From Opitutaceae bacterium (lineage in GTDB: Bacteria; Verrucomicrobiota; Verrucomicrobiia; Opitutales; Opitutaceae): a stretch of DNA of 5,697 nucleotides. Shown here piece by piece: positions 1-5,697 of this stretch (positions are counted from its first letter, which is position 1; every line of letters begins with the position of its first letter). The DNA lies in contig JADLBI010000082.1 of assembly GCA_020847775.1 (NCBI GenBank), positions 1 to 5,697 of the forward strand, given 5' to 3'. A program made the position numbers and the translations under genes. The notes beneath the pieces are model-generated. The model made no database searches. It was not told the origin of the DNA and worked only from the letters and a program-made list of their open reading frames with translations.

Positions 1-23
1 CGAACACCTGACCTACGCATTAC

Positions 24-37
24 GAAAACTAGTTTTC
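24..37. promoter_or_regulatory. Perfect 14-bp palindrome, possible operator
   Basis: GAAAACT is followed directly by its reverse complement AGTTTTC, a perfect dyad with no spacer. It lies in an AT-rich patch (about 18-70) that contrasts with the GC-rich sequence around it. CGAAAACT recurs as a direct repeat at 82-89. A dyad in AT-rich DNA about 200 bases upstream of the HUH-type gene could be an operator or part of an origin. It could also belong to whatever lies to the left of the window. No regulator gene is visible here. Confidence 0.3.
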
Positions 38-76
38 AGTATAACTATCTGTTTTAATGATATTAGTTAGCCGCCC

Positions 77-131
77 CGGCCCGAAAACTTCATTCGCTTA
101 GTGGCCCGATCTAGCTCGCAATTTCGGGCCG
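77..131. repeat. 10-bp inverted repeat upstream of the HUH-type gene
   Basis: CGGCCCGAAA at 77-86 is perfectly complementary to TTTCGGGCCG at 122-131, with a 35-base loop. The core GGCCCG also occurs at 103-108 (inside the loop) and at 168-173, so the region carries four copies of one hexamer in mixed orientation. This is what is seen. That these are binding sites (iteron-like) or an origin hairpin for the Rep-like protein encoded just downstream is inference; GC-rich DNA also yields such repeats by chance. Confidence 0.35.
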
Positions 132-229
132 CCTGGGCTCATAATTCCAGACGTCGCTAGCCCTCTCGGCCCGGCCAATTCTCAACATTCAAATCTCACT
201 TCTAGGTCTTTCACGGCCGACCACTCTCC

Positions 230-796
230 GTGTGTCCGCCGCCCCATTTCCCAATCCCTTTCATCAAGTCACGCCCCCATCCTGCCGCCCGCATTCCGGG
301 CTGGCGCTCCCGCTATGAACGAGACGATCGACACCTCCGCATCCCCGAATTGGAGCGGACCATTTCTGGGTGCCCAGATCGCTACTTCATCACGCTCACG
401 AGCAAGCGGGACATGGATAGCTTCATCATATCCGCCGAGGTCGGGCGGATGATGCAAAAGGTCAACACCCTGCTTCTGGGAATGGCATTCAAGCGTCGAG
501 GTCTCCGGCTTGCCACTCTAGCCGTGCAAGAACAGACTTACGCCGAAGCTCTCCACACCCACATGCTCGTCGGTGTCCCCGAGGACGCTTTGGCCGCCAA
601 GGTCAACAGGTGCCCAACGCCGGTGCCCGACCTGATCATCAAGACCTGGATAGCCGGCGCCCCCCAGACTCGTCGAGCCGATGCCCAAGACGCTCGGGAC
701 ATCGACGAGTTCGCTGGCGTTAGACGCTACATATACAAGGGCGTCCGGTTCTTTGAGGATCTCGACAACGTCGACCTTAACAACACCCGGTTCTGA
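230..796 (+). CDS. Putative HUH-type rolling-circle replication/relaxase endonuclease (188 aa)
   Basis: I read this as a small HUH endonuclease, the class that nicks single-stranded DNA through a tyrosine and initiates rolling-circle replication or transposition. Three motifs occur in the expected order: a hydrophobic FITLT strand at residues 53-57 (motif 1), a metal-binding HxH (H109-T-H111) in a hydrophobic strand preceded by E101 (motif 2), and Y167-I-Y-K170 (YxxK, motif 3). The length fits a minimal Rep domain without a helicase. The GTG at 230 is the only credible start: an in-frame stop lies at 203-205 and the first in-frame ATG (residue 62) falls after motif 1. No convincing ribosome binding site is visible and the first ~25 residues are proline-rich and unremarkable, so the N-terminus may be wrong or the gene a relic. 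It could also be a REP-associated or IS200-like transposase relative. Confidence 0.6.
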   Translation: MCPPPHFPIPFIKSRPHPAARIPGWRSRYERDDRHLRIPELERTISGCPDRYFITLTSKRDMDSFIISAEVGRMMQKVNTLLLGMAFKRRGLRLATLAVQEQTYAEALHTHMLVGVPEDALAAKVNRCPTPVPDLIIKTWIAGAPQTRRADAQDARDIDEFAGVRRYIYKGVRFFEDLDNVDLNNTRF

Positions 797-813
797 CCCG
801 ACCGAGCAGCTGC

Positions 814-829
814 CCCGGCCACCGCCGGG
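814..829 (+). terminator. GC-rich hairpin 17 bases after the HUH-type gene
   Basis: CCCGGC (814-819) and GCCGGG (824-829) form a perfect 6-bp stem with a 4-base loop. It sits 17 bases after the stop codon, a typical place for a terminator, but an A/T-mixed sequence follows rather than a run of T, so it is at best a weak or factor-assisted terminator. Confidence 0.3.
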
Positions 830-885
830 ATAATCCATAAACTCGCAGGCAGCTGTGCTCCCGCCCCGCTTAGGCATGCCCGCTT

Positions 886-907
886 GGCCGTTCAGACCCG
901 AACGGCC
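886..907. repeat. Perfect 8-bp stem hairpin between the HUH-type gene and the restriction operon
   Basis: GGCCGTTC (886-893) pairs perfectly with GAACGGCC (900-907) around a 6-base loop, AGACCC. No T-run follows. It could be a bidirectional terminator separating the two modules, an operator lying 14 bases upstream of the candidate -35 element at 922, or a hairpin recognised by the HUH-type protein. The loop-stem junction CCCGAA resembles the GGCCCGAAA arm at 78-86 on the other side of that gene. Confidence 0.4.
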
Positions 908-921
908 TTGATTACGGAGTA

Positions 922-950
922 TTGCCTAGACACCAACTGCGTCGAACAAT
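922..950 (+). promoter_or_regulatory. Candidate sigma-70-type promoter of the restriction operon
   Basis: TTGCCT (922-927), a 17-base spacer and AACAAT (945-950) match the -35 and -10 consensus at four of six positions each. Transcription would start near 957 and leave a leader of about 127 bases before the first operon gene at 1084. The match is weak. It gains some support because the candidate promoter ahead of the methyltransferase has the same -35 hexamer and the same spacer length. Confidence 0.25.
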
Positions 951-1083
951 AACCCCGCATCCCAAGGCCGTGCTACTTGGCTCGTGGCACCGCTTTCAGG
1001 GCTGACGAATCGGCAACCCTGCGCAGTCGGTGACGCAGATCATCTATGCGAATGCGTGCGCTAGCAGGAAGGCGTTCACCACA

Positions 1084-1602
1084 ATGGCTGTGAAAAAAGT
1101 CGATGCAATCCTTTGGCGGAAGTATCTGGCCGCCACGAGCCACGCCGTGTGGAAGGTCAGCACCAGCCAATACTATTTCGAGTTGCCGGTAGGCGAATTT
1201 CAGAAGTTCTTCGCTGGCAATTACACGCCTACCGTAGACCCAGAGGGCAACGATAACTTTACAATAGTCTTAGAGCCGTTCGATGGTGAGCCAGGCGTGG
1301 GATCGCACGAAGTAACATTCGTCCGAAAGAGACCGGGCTCGGCGCGAGAGGGAAAGTGGACCGTCGATTCGATCCGCGACGGAGCGAAAAAAGCTTACGC
1401 ACTGTGGCACCGCAATCGAGGGCCGCTCAGTCGGTACGAGAATCTCTCCGACAACGAGAAAGAGAAAAATTACATTGTTATAGTCCGCGACGTCGACGGC
1501 CGCTTCCATGGGAGATGGATCAGGGGCACGGATTTCGATGCGTTGCCGACTATGGTTCAAAATATTTTGTCGTCATCTCCTGCCGGTTGGAGCAAGCTAT
1601 GA
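1084..1602 (+). CDS. Hypothetical protein, first gene of McrBC-type operon; candidate DNA-recognition subunit (172 aa)
   Basis: I do not recognise this family. The ATG at 1084 is chosen over an upstream GTG at 1030 because AGGAAGG (1066-1072) lies 11 bases before it. The protein has a basic N-terminus (VKK, WRK) and alternating short beta-type segments (around YYFELPV, FTIVLEPF, HEVTFVRKR, KWTVDSIR, NYIVIVRDVDG), ending with FHGRWIRG and a short helical tail. There is no signal peptide, membrane segment or obvious nuclease motif. Its stop overlaps the start of the McrB-like gene (ATGA), so the two are probably translationally coupled and made in matched amounts. Since that McrB lacks the usual N-terminal DNA-binding domain, a role as a separate recognition subunit, comparable in position to the extra subunit of BsuMI, is a reasonable inference. 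Local GC is low (27 of 60 bases in 1441-1500), hinting at transfer. Confidence 0.75.
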   Translation: MAVKKVDAILWRKYLAATSHAVWKVSTSQYYFELPVGEFQKFFAGNYTPTVDPEGNDNFTIVLEPFDGEPGVGSHEVTFVRKRPGSAREGKWTVDSIRDGAKKAYALWHRNRGPLSRYENLSDNEKEKNYIVIVRDVDGRFHGRWIRGTDFDALPTMVQNILSSSPAGWSKL

Positions 1603-2753
1603 TCACGCCTGAACAGGTGCTCGCTTTGTTGGAGGAACATACAAACGTCCTTCTCTACGGGCCGCCGGGCACCGGAAAATCTCACCTCATGAAGCAGGTC
1701 GAGAACCTGTTTAAAAGCAAATATAGTGGCTGTGCGGCTGCTGGCACCATCGTCATCGATACGGAAAAGGAGCGAGAGGCGATCGTCGAAGAGACGGTAC
1801 CGGGGTCCCACTCGCGCTGGGTGACCTTCCATCAAGGCTATTCCTACGAGGACTTCGTTATCGGGCTTCGGCCGTTACCCGCTGGCGGCGAGCAGGCCGG
1901 TTCCGTGCTGTCTCTCGAAGCCAAGGCTGGAGCGCTGCTGGAGTTGGCTGCCTATGCCAAACGGTCTCGCGGTCTGATGGTGATCGACGAGATCAACAGG
2001 GGAAACACATCCCGAATCTTCGGCGAGTTCATCACCCTGATGGAGGTGGACAAGCGCCTTGATGAAGAAGGCAAGCCTATGGAGACCTCCGTCCCAGTAA
2101 CATTGCCTTACCTTTCCCATGGTCAGATTATAGAGGTGGCAGAGGGCGTAGAGGTCGGACGCGACTTCCAGATGCCGCGCCACATCTACACGCTCGCCAG
2201 TATGAATTCAGTCGACAAGTCGACCTCGCCGATCGACGCCGCGATCCGGCGAAGATTCTATCTCTGCCAACTGAGGCCGACTGACAGTGATTGGGATACG
2301 GTTGCGGGGGTGGAGGATGCCAAGAACTCGGTAGCCGGCGTGGCCGTCGAGGTCATGAAGAAGATTAATCGGGGGATCGGACTATATCTCGGTCCTGACT
2401 ATATGCTGGGGCAATACTACCTCCCTTCTAGCCCAAAGCTTGGAGAAATGTCCGAGCAGGAGGCAAAGGAACGGCTCTTGGGTATCTGGCGCCATAAGGT
2501 GCTGCCCCAGCTTGTTGAATTTTTCCATGCTCGTCCCGGCATTTGCATGAGCATACTGGAGACTGAACAGCACGGTGCTGACTCGGGCTTGACCACCGTG
2601 TTGCCCGGGAATGCGGAAGCCGATCAAGGAGCCGCTCCATACATTCTGATCGACGAGGCGGAGAAGGACACCGACGCTCTGTACGGCTACTTGGAGAAAC
2701 TCGCTGGAATGACGTCAGGTGATTCAACAGATGGATTGGCGGCCTCCTCGTAA
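1599..2753 (+). CDS. McrB-like AAA+ GTPase motor subunit (384 aa)
   Basis: This is the NTP-driven translocation motor of an McrBC-type restriction complex; family members hydrolyse GTP and are stimulated by McrC. Walker A GPPGTGKS is at residues 21-28. The family block FHQGYSYEDFVIGLRP lies at 77-92, Walker B LMVIDE with INRGN at 126-136, and RIFGEFITLME at 139-149. The McrB-type NxxD sensor (MNSVD, N203 to D206) and an arginine-finger region R217-R219 follow. A C-terminal helical lid includes WRHKVLPQLVEFF. Canonical McrB has an N-terminal DNA-binding domain of 150 residues or more; here only 20 residues precede Walker A. The ATG at 1599 is preferred because GGAG (1589-1592) sits six bases upstream and overlaps the previous stop. 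The frame stays open upstream to 1356, but that stretch is the other-frame reading of the previous gene. Relative to canonical McrB there seem to be extra residues before the NxxD strand (about 173-190). Confidence 0.93.
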   Translation: MITPEQVLALLEEHTNVLLYGPPGTGKSHLMKQVENLFKSKYSGCAAAGTIVIDTEKEREAIVEETVPGSHSRWVTFHQGYSYEDFVIGLRPLPAGGEQAGSVLSLEAKAGALLELAAYAKRSRGLMVIDEINRGNTSRIFGEFITLMEVDKRLDEEGKPMETSVPVTLPYLSHGQIIEVAEGVEVGRDFQMPRHIYTLASMNSVDKSTSPIDAAIRRRFYLCQLRPTDSDWDTVAGVEDAKNSVAGVAVEVMKKINRGIGLYLGPDYMLGQYYLPSSPKLGEMSEQEAKERLLGIWRHKVLPQLVEFFHARPGICMSILETEQHGADSGLTTVLPGNAEADQGAAPYILIDEAEKDTDALYGYLEKLAGMTSGDSTDGLAASS

Positions 2754-2764
2754 GCTGACGACCC

Positions 2765-2769
2765 AAAGG
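2765..2769 (+). promoter_or_regulatory. Ribosome binding site fixing the TTG start of the mcrC-like gene
   Basis: AAAGG lies eight bases before the TTG at 2778. In that frame the previous gene's stop (2751-2753) closes the reading frame, no ATG or GTG lies between, and the nearest downstream ATG (2807) is out of frame, so the site decides the start. Confidence 0.6.
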
Positions 2770-2777
2770 TTGGTGCT

Positions 2778-4136
2778 TTGATAGAAACCCGCGCCATCGA
2801 AAACCAATGGCAGTCCTGGAGCCTCTTGACCGGGCTGACGGGGCCAAAAGCTGCTGCCGCGCAGGTGGCTCTCCTGAACTCTGGAAGTGCGATCAAAGGA
2901 CGGTTGGGGTTGAGGACCGATCCCTTTCGTTTTCGCGGCTCTGCAAATGGTGTTGAGTTTCAGGCGTCCGGCATCGCGGGTTCGCTATCACTCAGAGAGG
3001 TCTCGCTCGAGATCGTGCCTAAATTTGTTCTAGGTCCCGACCAGCTCGCGGTATGGAACACGAGCACGCTATTTTTTCTTGAGGCGCTCGCAGGCAAACA
3101 TGTCATCTCGCTAATTGCCGAGAATCAAAAATGGGCATCACACAGCGTCGTCGACCTTATTGCTTACGCCTTCGCTGATGCGGCGGACCGCGGCTTTAGG
3201 GAGCAGGCTATCCATGTCTACCGACAAATCGAAGTCTCGACGTCGGTTTTGCGCGGTCGTCTGAACATCAGACGGCAGGCGCGTAACGCCCTGCATGCGC
3301 CACACATGCTGGAGTGCGATGTCGATGAACTGAACGTCGAGAATCCATTCAATGATGTGCTGAAGTGGGCGGCCACAGTGCTGCAGAACCTGGCTAGGGA
3401 GCCCACGCTAAAGACCAGACTCTCCGAGATCGCGAGGGCAATTCCCGGCGAAGCCGAGCGATCGGTATCACAGCGTCACCACCACTTGAGACCGCCTCCT
3501 CAATATCGGGCTTGGGCGGATGCCTTGGAACTTGCTCGCTTGGTCGCAAACGGCATGGCCCTATCCAGCAACGGCGGGCGAACCAGCGGTTACTCGCTCC
3601 TATTTAACATGGAGCGCGCCTTCGAGAGGTTCGTCGAGGTTGCTCTTGGACATGTCATTCAGGAATTCGGGAACGGTCGGCTGTCCTCTGGGAGACAGCA
3701 ATCGACAGCATATGCACAACCCGCGTTCACCGACGGAAAGACGCTGTATTGCAGGCCAGACAACGTCCTTCTGGTAGACGGGACCCCGGCCATGGTCGTG
3801 GATGCAAAGTACAAGCTTTTGGACAGCGATGCGGCCAAGCCAGAGAATGAAGTGGGCGCACCGATCAGCCAGGACGTCTATGAGCTCGTGGCGGGGATGT
3901 TCGCCAATGACTGCGGATTAGGCTTGCTCGTTTACCCGTCCAACACCCTCGCAACCCTCGGGTCACCCCAGGTTCGGATTTGGCGTCTAAACATCTATGG
4001 CACAACCGTGCGCATTGGCGCGCTGCCGGTCGATCTTCTCAGTCTCCGCTCGCGCGCGACTTTCGCATCCCGGATGCAGTCGGTAGGGGAGCAGATATTT
4101 CAGTTTTTGTCTGACCGCAGCCCGCTCGCCGATTAA
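2778..4136 (+). CDS. McrC-like PD-(D/E)xK endonuclease subunit (452 aa)
   Basis: This is the nuclease partner of the McrB-like motor: McrC-family proteins bind the AAA+ ring, stimulate NTP hydrolysis and cut DNA. The N-terminal part carries the family-type beta region (GVEFQASGIAGSLSLREVSL and EIVPKF, roughly residues 54-84). The middle has LRGRLNIRRQ, then DVDELNVENPFNDVLKWA, a typical McrC helical block, then NMERAFERFVE before the nuclease domain. The active site is P327-D328, then D342-A343-K344, a textbook PD...DxK pair, followed by YELVAGMF, the usual helix. All catalytic residues are present, so the protein should be active. It starts at TTG, 24 bases after the mcrB-like stop, probably in one transcript. 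The McrC and LlaJI-type second restriction subunits are related; sequence alone does not say whether the complex cuts methylated or unmethylated sites. Confidence 0.93.
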   Translation: MIETRAIENQWQSWSLLTGLTGPKAAAAQVALLNSGSAIKGRLGLRTDPFRFRGSANGVEFQASGIAGSLSLREVSLEIVPKFVLGPDQLAVWNTSTLFFLEALAGKHVISLIAENQKWASHSVVDLIAYAFADAADRGFREQAIHVYRQIEVSTSVLRGRLNIRRQARNALHAPHMLECDVDELNVENPFNDVLKWAATVLQNLAREPTLKTRLSEIARAIPGEAERSVSQRHHHLRPPPQYRAWADALELARLVANGMALSSNGGRTSGYSLLFNMERAFERFVEVALGHVIQEFGNGRLSSGRQQSTAYAQPAFTDGKTLYCRPDNVLLVDGTPAMVVDAKYKLLDSDAAKPENEVGAPISQDVYELVAGMFANDCGLGLLVYPSNTLATLGSPQVRIWRLNIYGTTVRIGALPVDLLSLRSRATFASRMQSVGEQIFQFLSDRSPLAD

Positions 4137-4280
4137 GGCGTCATGGTAGCGCCAGCAAAGCCGCTCACTGCTTGAGGCACACCTCCGACCACCAGCTATA
4201 CGGCCAACATCAAAATGTTGTTTTTTTCCGACACCTTAGTGATGCCGGGCCTGGGCAGGGAGCCTCCACGCTGCAAATCG

Positions 4281-4309
4281 TTGCCTTACCTGCAAGCCGG
4301 AGCTAAGAT
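4281..4309 (+). promoter_or_regulatory. Candidate sigma-70-type promoter of the methyltransferase gene
   Basis: TTGCCT (4281-4286), a 17-base spacer and TAAGAT (4304-4309) match the consensus at four of six positions each. Transcription would begin near 4316, about 114 bases before the ATG at 4430. It lies in the 293-base gap after the mcrC-like gene, which otherwise holds only weak dyads (GAGG/CCTC at 4174-4185) and a seven-T run at 4221-4227. A dedicated promoter would let protection be set independently of restriction. Confidence 0.35.
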
Positions 4310-4429
4310 TCTTGTTGTGTTCTGCTTGGCCAGCCTCTGCTTTCCCTCAGTCGCCCTTTTTCGCGGGCTCACTTGCCTAAACGTGAGGCCGACCTCCCGG
4401 GCGTCTGCGTGGGTCAGGGCGGCCAACGA

Positions 4430-5665
4430 ATGCTAGAGGCAGTGAGTTCGGATGGTTGGCACCTCGCTGACGAGTCGGACAGCGAAAAAGTTGCGCAGCA
4501 CGCCCCAGCGGGACCAGAAAATGCTGCTGGGAGCGGACGTACAGTTGGCATTATTGATCTGTTCTGCGGAACGACAGGTTTCTCAACGGGCTTCTCTAAG
4601 TACTGCTCTAGTTATCATCTTATCGGCGCGGTGGATCGCGATGCCGATGCTACACTGACAGCCAAGCAAAATCATCCTGATGCGCTGGTTCTGAACAGCG
4701 ATCTATCTCGCCTTTCGCCCAGACAGTTCGGCAAGCTTTTACCGAACTCCAAGATCGACCTGATAGTAGGTGGGCCACCTTGCCAAGGGTTCTCGTCGCT
4801 TCGGCCATTCCGGTCATCAGACTTCGATGACCCTCGCAACAGCCTTTTCGAGCAGTTTGCTGCATTTGTGGCATACTTTCGCCCGCGCGTCTTTGTGCTG
4901 GAGAACGTGGTCGGGATTCTCACTCACAAGGGCGGCTCTACAATTGGTGCACTGGTTGAGTGCTTCTCGAGCTTGGGCTATGCGTGCGATTGGAGAATAG
5001 TGAACGCTGCTAACTACGGCGTCCCGCAAAAGCGCGAGCGCTTCATTCTTATTGGCTCAAACAAGGGTGTCCCGCCTTCGTTTCCGAAGCCAACTCATGC
5101 GTTCACTGGGCGCGTGATCGGATACCGCGATCGCTCTAAAATGGTCAATGCGTGCAAGGGACTGCCCTCTGCGACCACCGTAGAGGATGCATTCGGCGAT
5201 CTTCCGCCTGTTGCAAGTGGTGAAACAGCCACTGCTTATGTCCTCCCGCCGCTCAACGACTACCAAGCTGCACGACGAGCTGCTTCAACACGGCTGACTC
5301 TCCACGCCGCTCCACGACATTCGCAAAAAATTCTAGAGATTATTCGCCACTCAGGTCGAAACATATCGAGCATTCCGCCCCATCTTATCACCAGCGGCTT
5401 CAGCTCGAGCTATTCCAGGTTGGATAGTAACGCCCCTGCCAACACTATGACGGTGAAGTTTCAGAGCGCCGCTTCTAGTCGCTGCATCCACCCTACTCAG
5501 GACCGGGCTCTTACGCTCCGTGAGGGTGCTCGCCTCCAGAGTTTTGACGATCATTTTCTGTTCGCCGGATCGGCGACGTCCATCGCTTCGCAGATAGGCA
5601 ACGCCGTGCCGCCCCTTCTTGGCACCGCCATAGCGAGATCGGTAGCGCATTTGGTCGAGCAGTGA
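4430..5665 (+). CDS. DNA (cytosine-5-)-methyltransferase (411 aa)
   Basis: The enzyme transfers a methyl group from S-adenosylmethionine to C5 of cytosine in a specific DNA site. The conserved blocks run in order: motif I IIDLFCGTTGFSTGF (41-55), motif II AVDRD (67-71), motif IV GGPPCQGFS (114-122) with catalytic C118, motif VI ENVVG (158-162), motif VIII NYGVPQKRER (195-204), motif IX RALTLREGARLQSF (359-372) and motif X QIGNAVPP (388-395). The target-recognition region, about residues 210-345, sets the unknown specificity. The length is normal and nothing catalytic is missing. ATG 4430 (AGGG ten bases upstream) is chosen; in-frame TTG 4373 and GTG 4409 would add 19 and 7 unremarkable residues. 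About 40 residues precede motif I, a slightly long acidic lead. Its place after McrBC-like genes suggests it protects host sites from that nuclease; a stand-alone methyltransferase is the alternative. Confidence 0.97.
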   Translation: MLEAVSSDGWHLADESDSEKVAQHAPAGPENAAGSGRTVGIIDLFCGTTGFSTGFSKYCSSYHLIGAVDRDADATLTAKQNHPDALVLNSDLSRLSPRQFGKLLPNSKIDLIVGGPPCQGFSSLRPFRSSDFDDPRNSLFEQFAAFVAYFRPRVFVLENVVGILTHKGGSTIGALVECFSSLGYACDWRIVNAANYGVPQKRERFILIGSNKGVPPSFPKPTHAFTGRVIGYRDRSKMVNACKGLPSATTVEDAFGDLPPVASGETATAYVLPPLNDYQAARRAASTRLTLHAAPRHSQKILEIIRHSGRNISSIPPHLITSGFSSSYSRLDSNAPANTMTVKFQSAASSRCIHPTQDRALTLREGARLQSFDDHFLFAGSATSIASQIGNAVPPLLGTAIARSVAHLVEQ

Positions 5666-5669
5666 GGAG
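5664..5669 (+). promoter_or_regulatory. Strong ribosome binding site for the gene at the right edge
   Basis: GAGGAG overlaps the methyltransferase stop codon (5663-5665) and lies nine bases before ATG 5679. It is the clearest Shine-Dalgarno sequence in the window and argues that the next gene is translated from the same transcript. Confidence 0.65.
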
Positions 5670-5678
5670 ACTACAGCC

Positions 5679-5697
5679 ATGCCATCTGGTCCAACCG
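5679..5697 (+). CDS. Start of an unidentified gene, cut by the window edge
   Basis: Only six codons are visible, reading MPSGPT. The ATG follows a strong ribosome binding site and begins 13 bases after the methyltransferase stop, so the two genes are very likely co-transcribed. Too little is present to name a product. By analogy with LlaJI and BsuMI, which each have two methyltransferases, a second methyltransferase is one possibility; a Vsr-type repair nuclease or an unrelated accessory gene are others. Confidence 0.6.

Noticed and set aside
518..877. A 119-residue reading frame on the minus strand
   Set aside because: It is the antisense shadow of the HUH-type gene, whose motifs support the plus strand; the minus product shows no recognisable motif.
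985..1000. TGGCAC resembling the -24 element of a sigma-54 promoter
   Set aside because: The required GC pair of the -12 element is absent at the right distance (CA at 997-998).
1356..1598. An 81-residue N-terminal extension of the McrB-like protein in the same open frame
   Set aside because: It overlaps the preceding gene in another frame, is Arg/Ser-rich and low in complexity, and a well-placed GGAG and ATG at 1599 give a normal McrB-type start. The extension looks like an out-of-frame reading.
2211..2224. GTCGAC repeated twice with a two-base gap
   Set aside because: It lies within the NxxD-encoding part of the McrB-like gene and is explained by coding constraint.
3006..3011. CTCGAG, the BsuMI target, occurs in the mcrC-like gene (and again in the methyltransferase gene near 4966)
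   Set aside because: Two hits of a six-base site in this window are uninformative, and specificity cannot be transferred from BsuMI without comparing target-recognition regions.
4215..4436. A possible 73-residue gene with a hydrophobic segment ending at the methyltransferase start
   Set aside because: There is no ribosome binding site and the composition is unconvincing. It also spans the candidate methyltransferase promoter. A leader peptide cannot be excluded but is not supported.
1..5697. tRNA, rRNA, CRISPR arrays, insertion-sequence transposases or attachment sites
   Set aside because: No cloverleaf-like segment, regularly spaced repeats, DDE transposase motifs or long terminal repeats were seen on either strand.

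Overview
The window looks like an accessory (genomic-island) segment of a moderately GC-rich bacterium, probably a member of the Pseudomonadota and perhaps an alphaproteobacterium. That guess rests on base composition, the mix of ATG, GTG and TTG starts, and codon style; there is no rRNA, tRNA or housekeeping gene to fix the taxon. All supported genes lie on the + strand.

Left part (1-1083): an AT-rich stretch with a perfect palindrome (24-37) and a GC-rich inverted repeat (77-86 with 122-131) precedes a small gene (230-796). Its product carries the three motifs of an HUH, rolling-circle-type Rep/relaxase endonuclease. Two GC-rich hairpins follow it (814-829 and 886-907). I read this part as a replication or mobility module, or its remnant.

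Centre (1084-4136): a compact three-gene operon. It encodes a 172-residue protein of unknown family, an McrB-like AAA+ motor that begins almost directly at its Walker A motif, and an McrC-like subunit with a PD-(D/E)xK nuclease site. The first two genes overlap by four bases (ATGA). The third follows after 24 bases, starting at a TTG with a well-placed ribosome binding site.

Right part (4137-5697): a 293-base gap with a candidate promoter, then a complete DNA cytosine-5 methyltransferase with all the main family motifs. Thirteen bases later comes a strong ribosome binding site and the first six codons of a gene cut by the window edge.

Taken together, the most economical reading is a restriction-modification system in which an McrBC-type complex is the nuclease and the C5 methyltransferase protects the host, as in LlaJI and BsuMI. 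It is less likely to be a plain type IV (methyl-dependent) McrBC locus, because a C5 methyltransferase beside a 5-methylcytosine-dependent nuclease could be self-destructive. In this model the small first protein is a candidate for the missing DNA-recognition domain that canonical McrB carries at its N-terminus. That role is inference.
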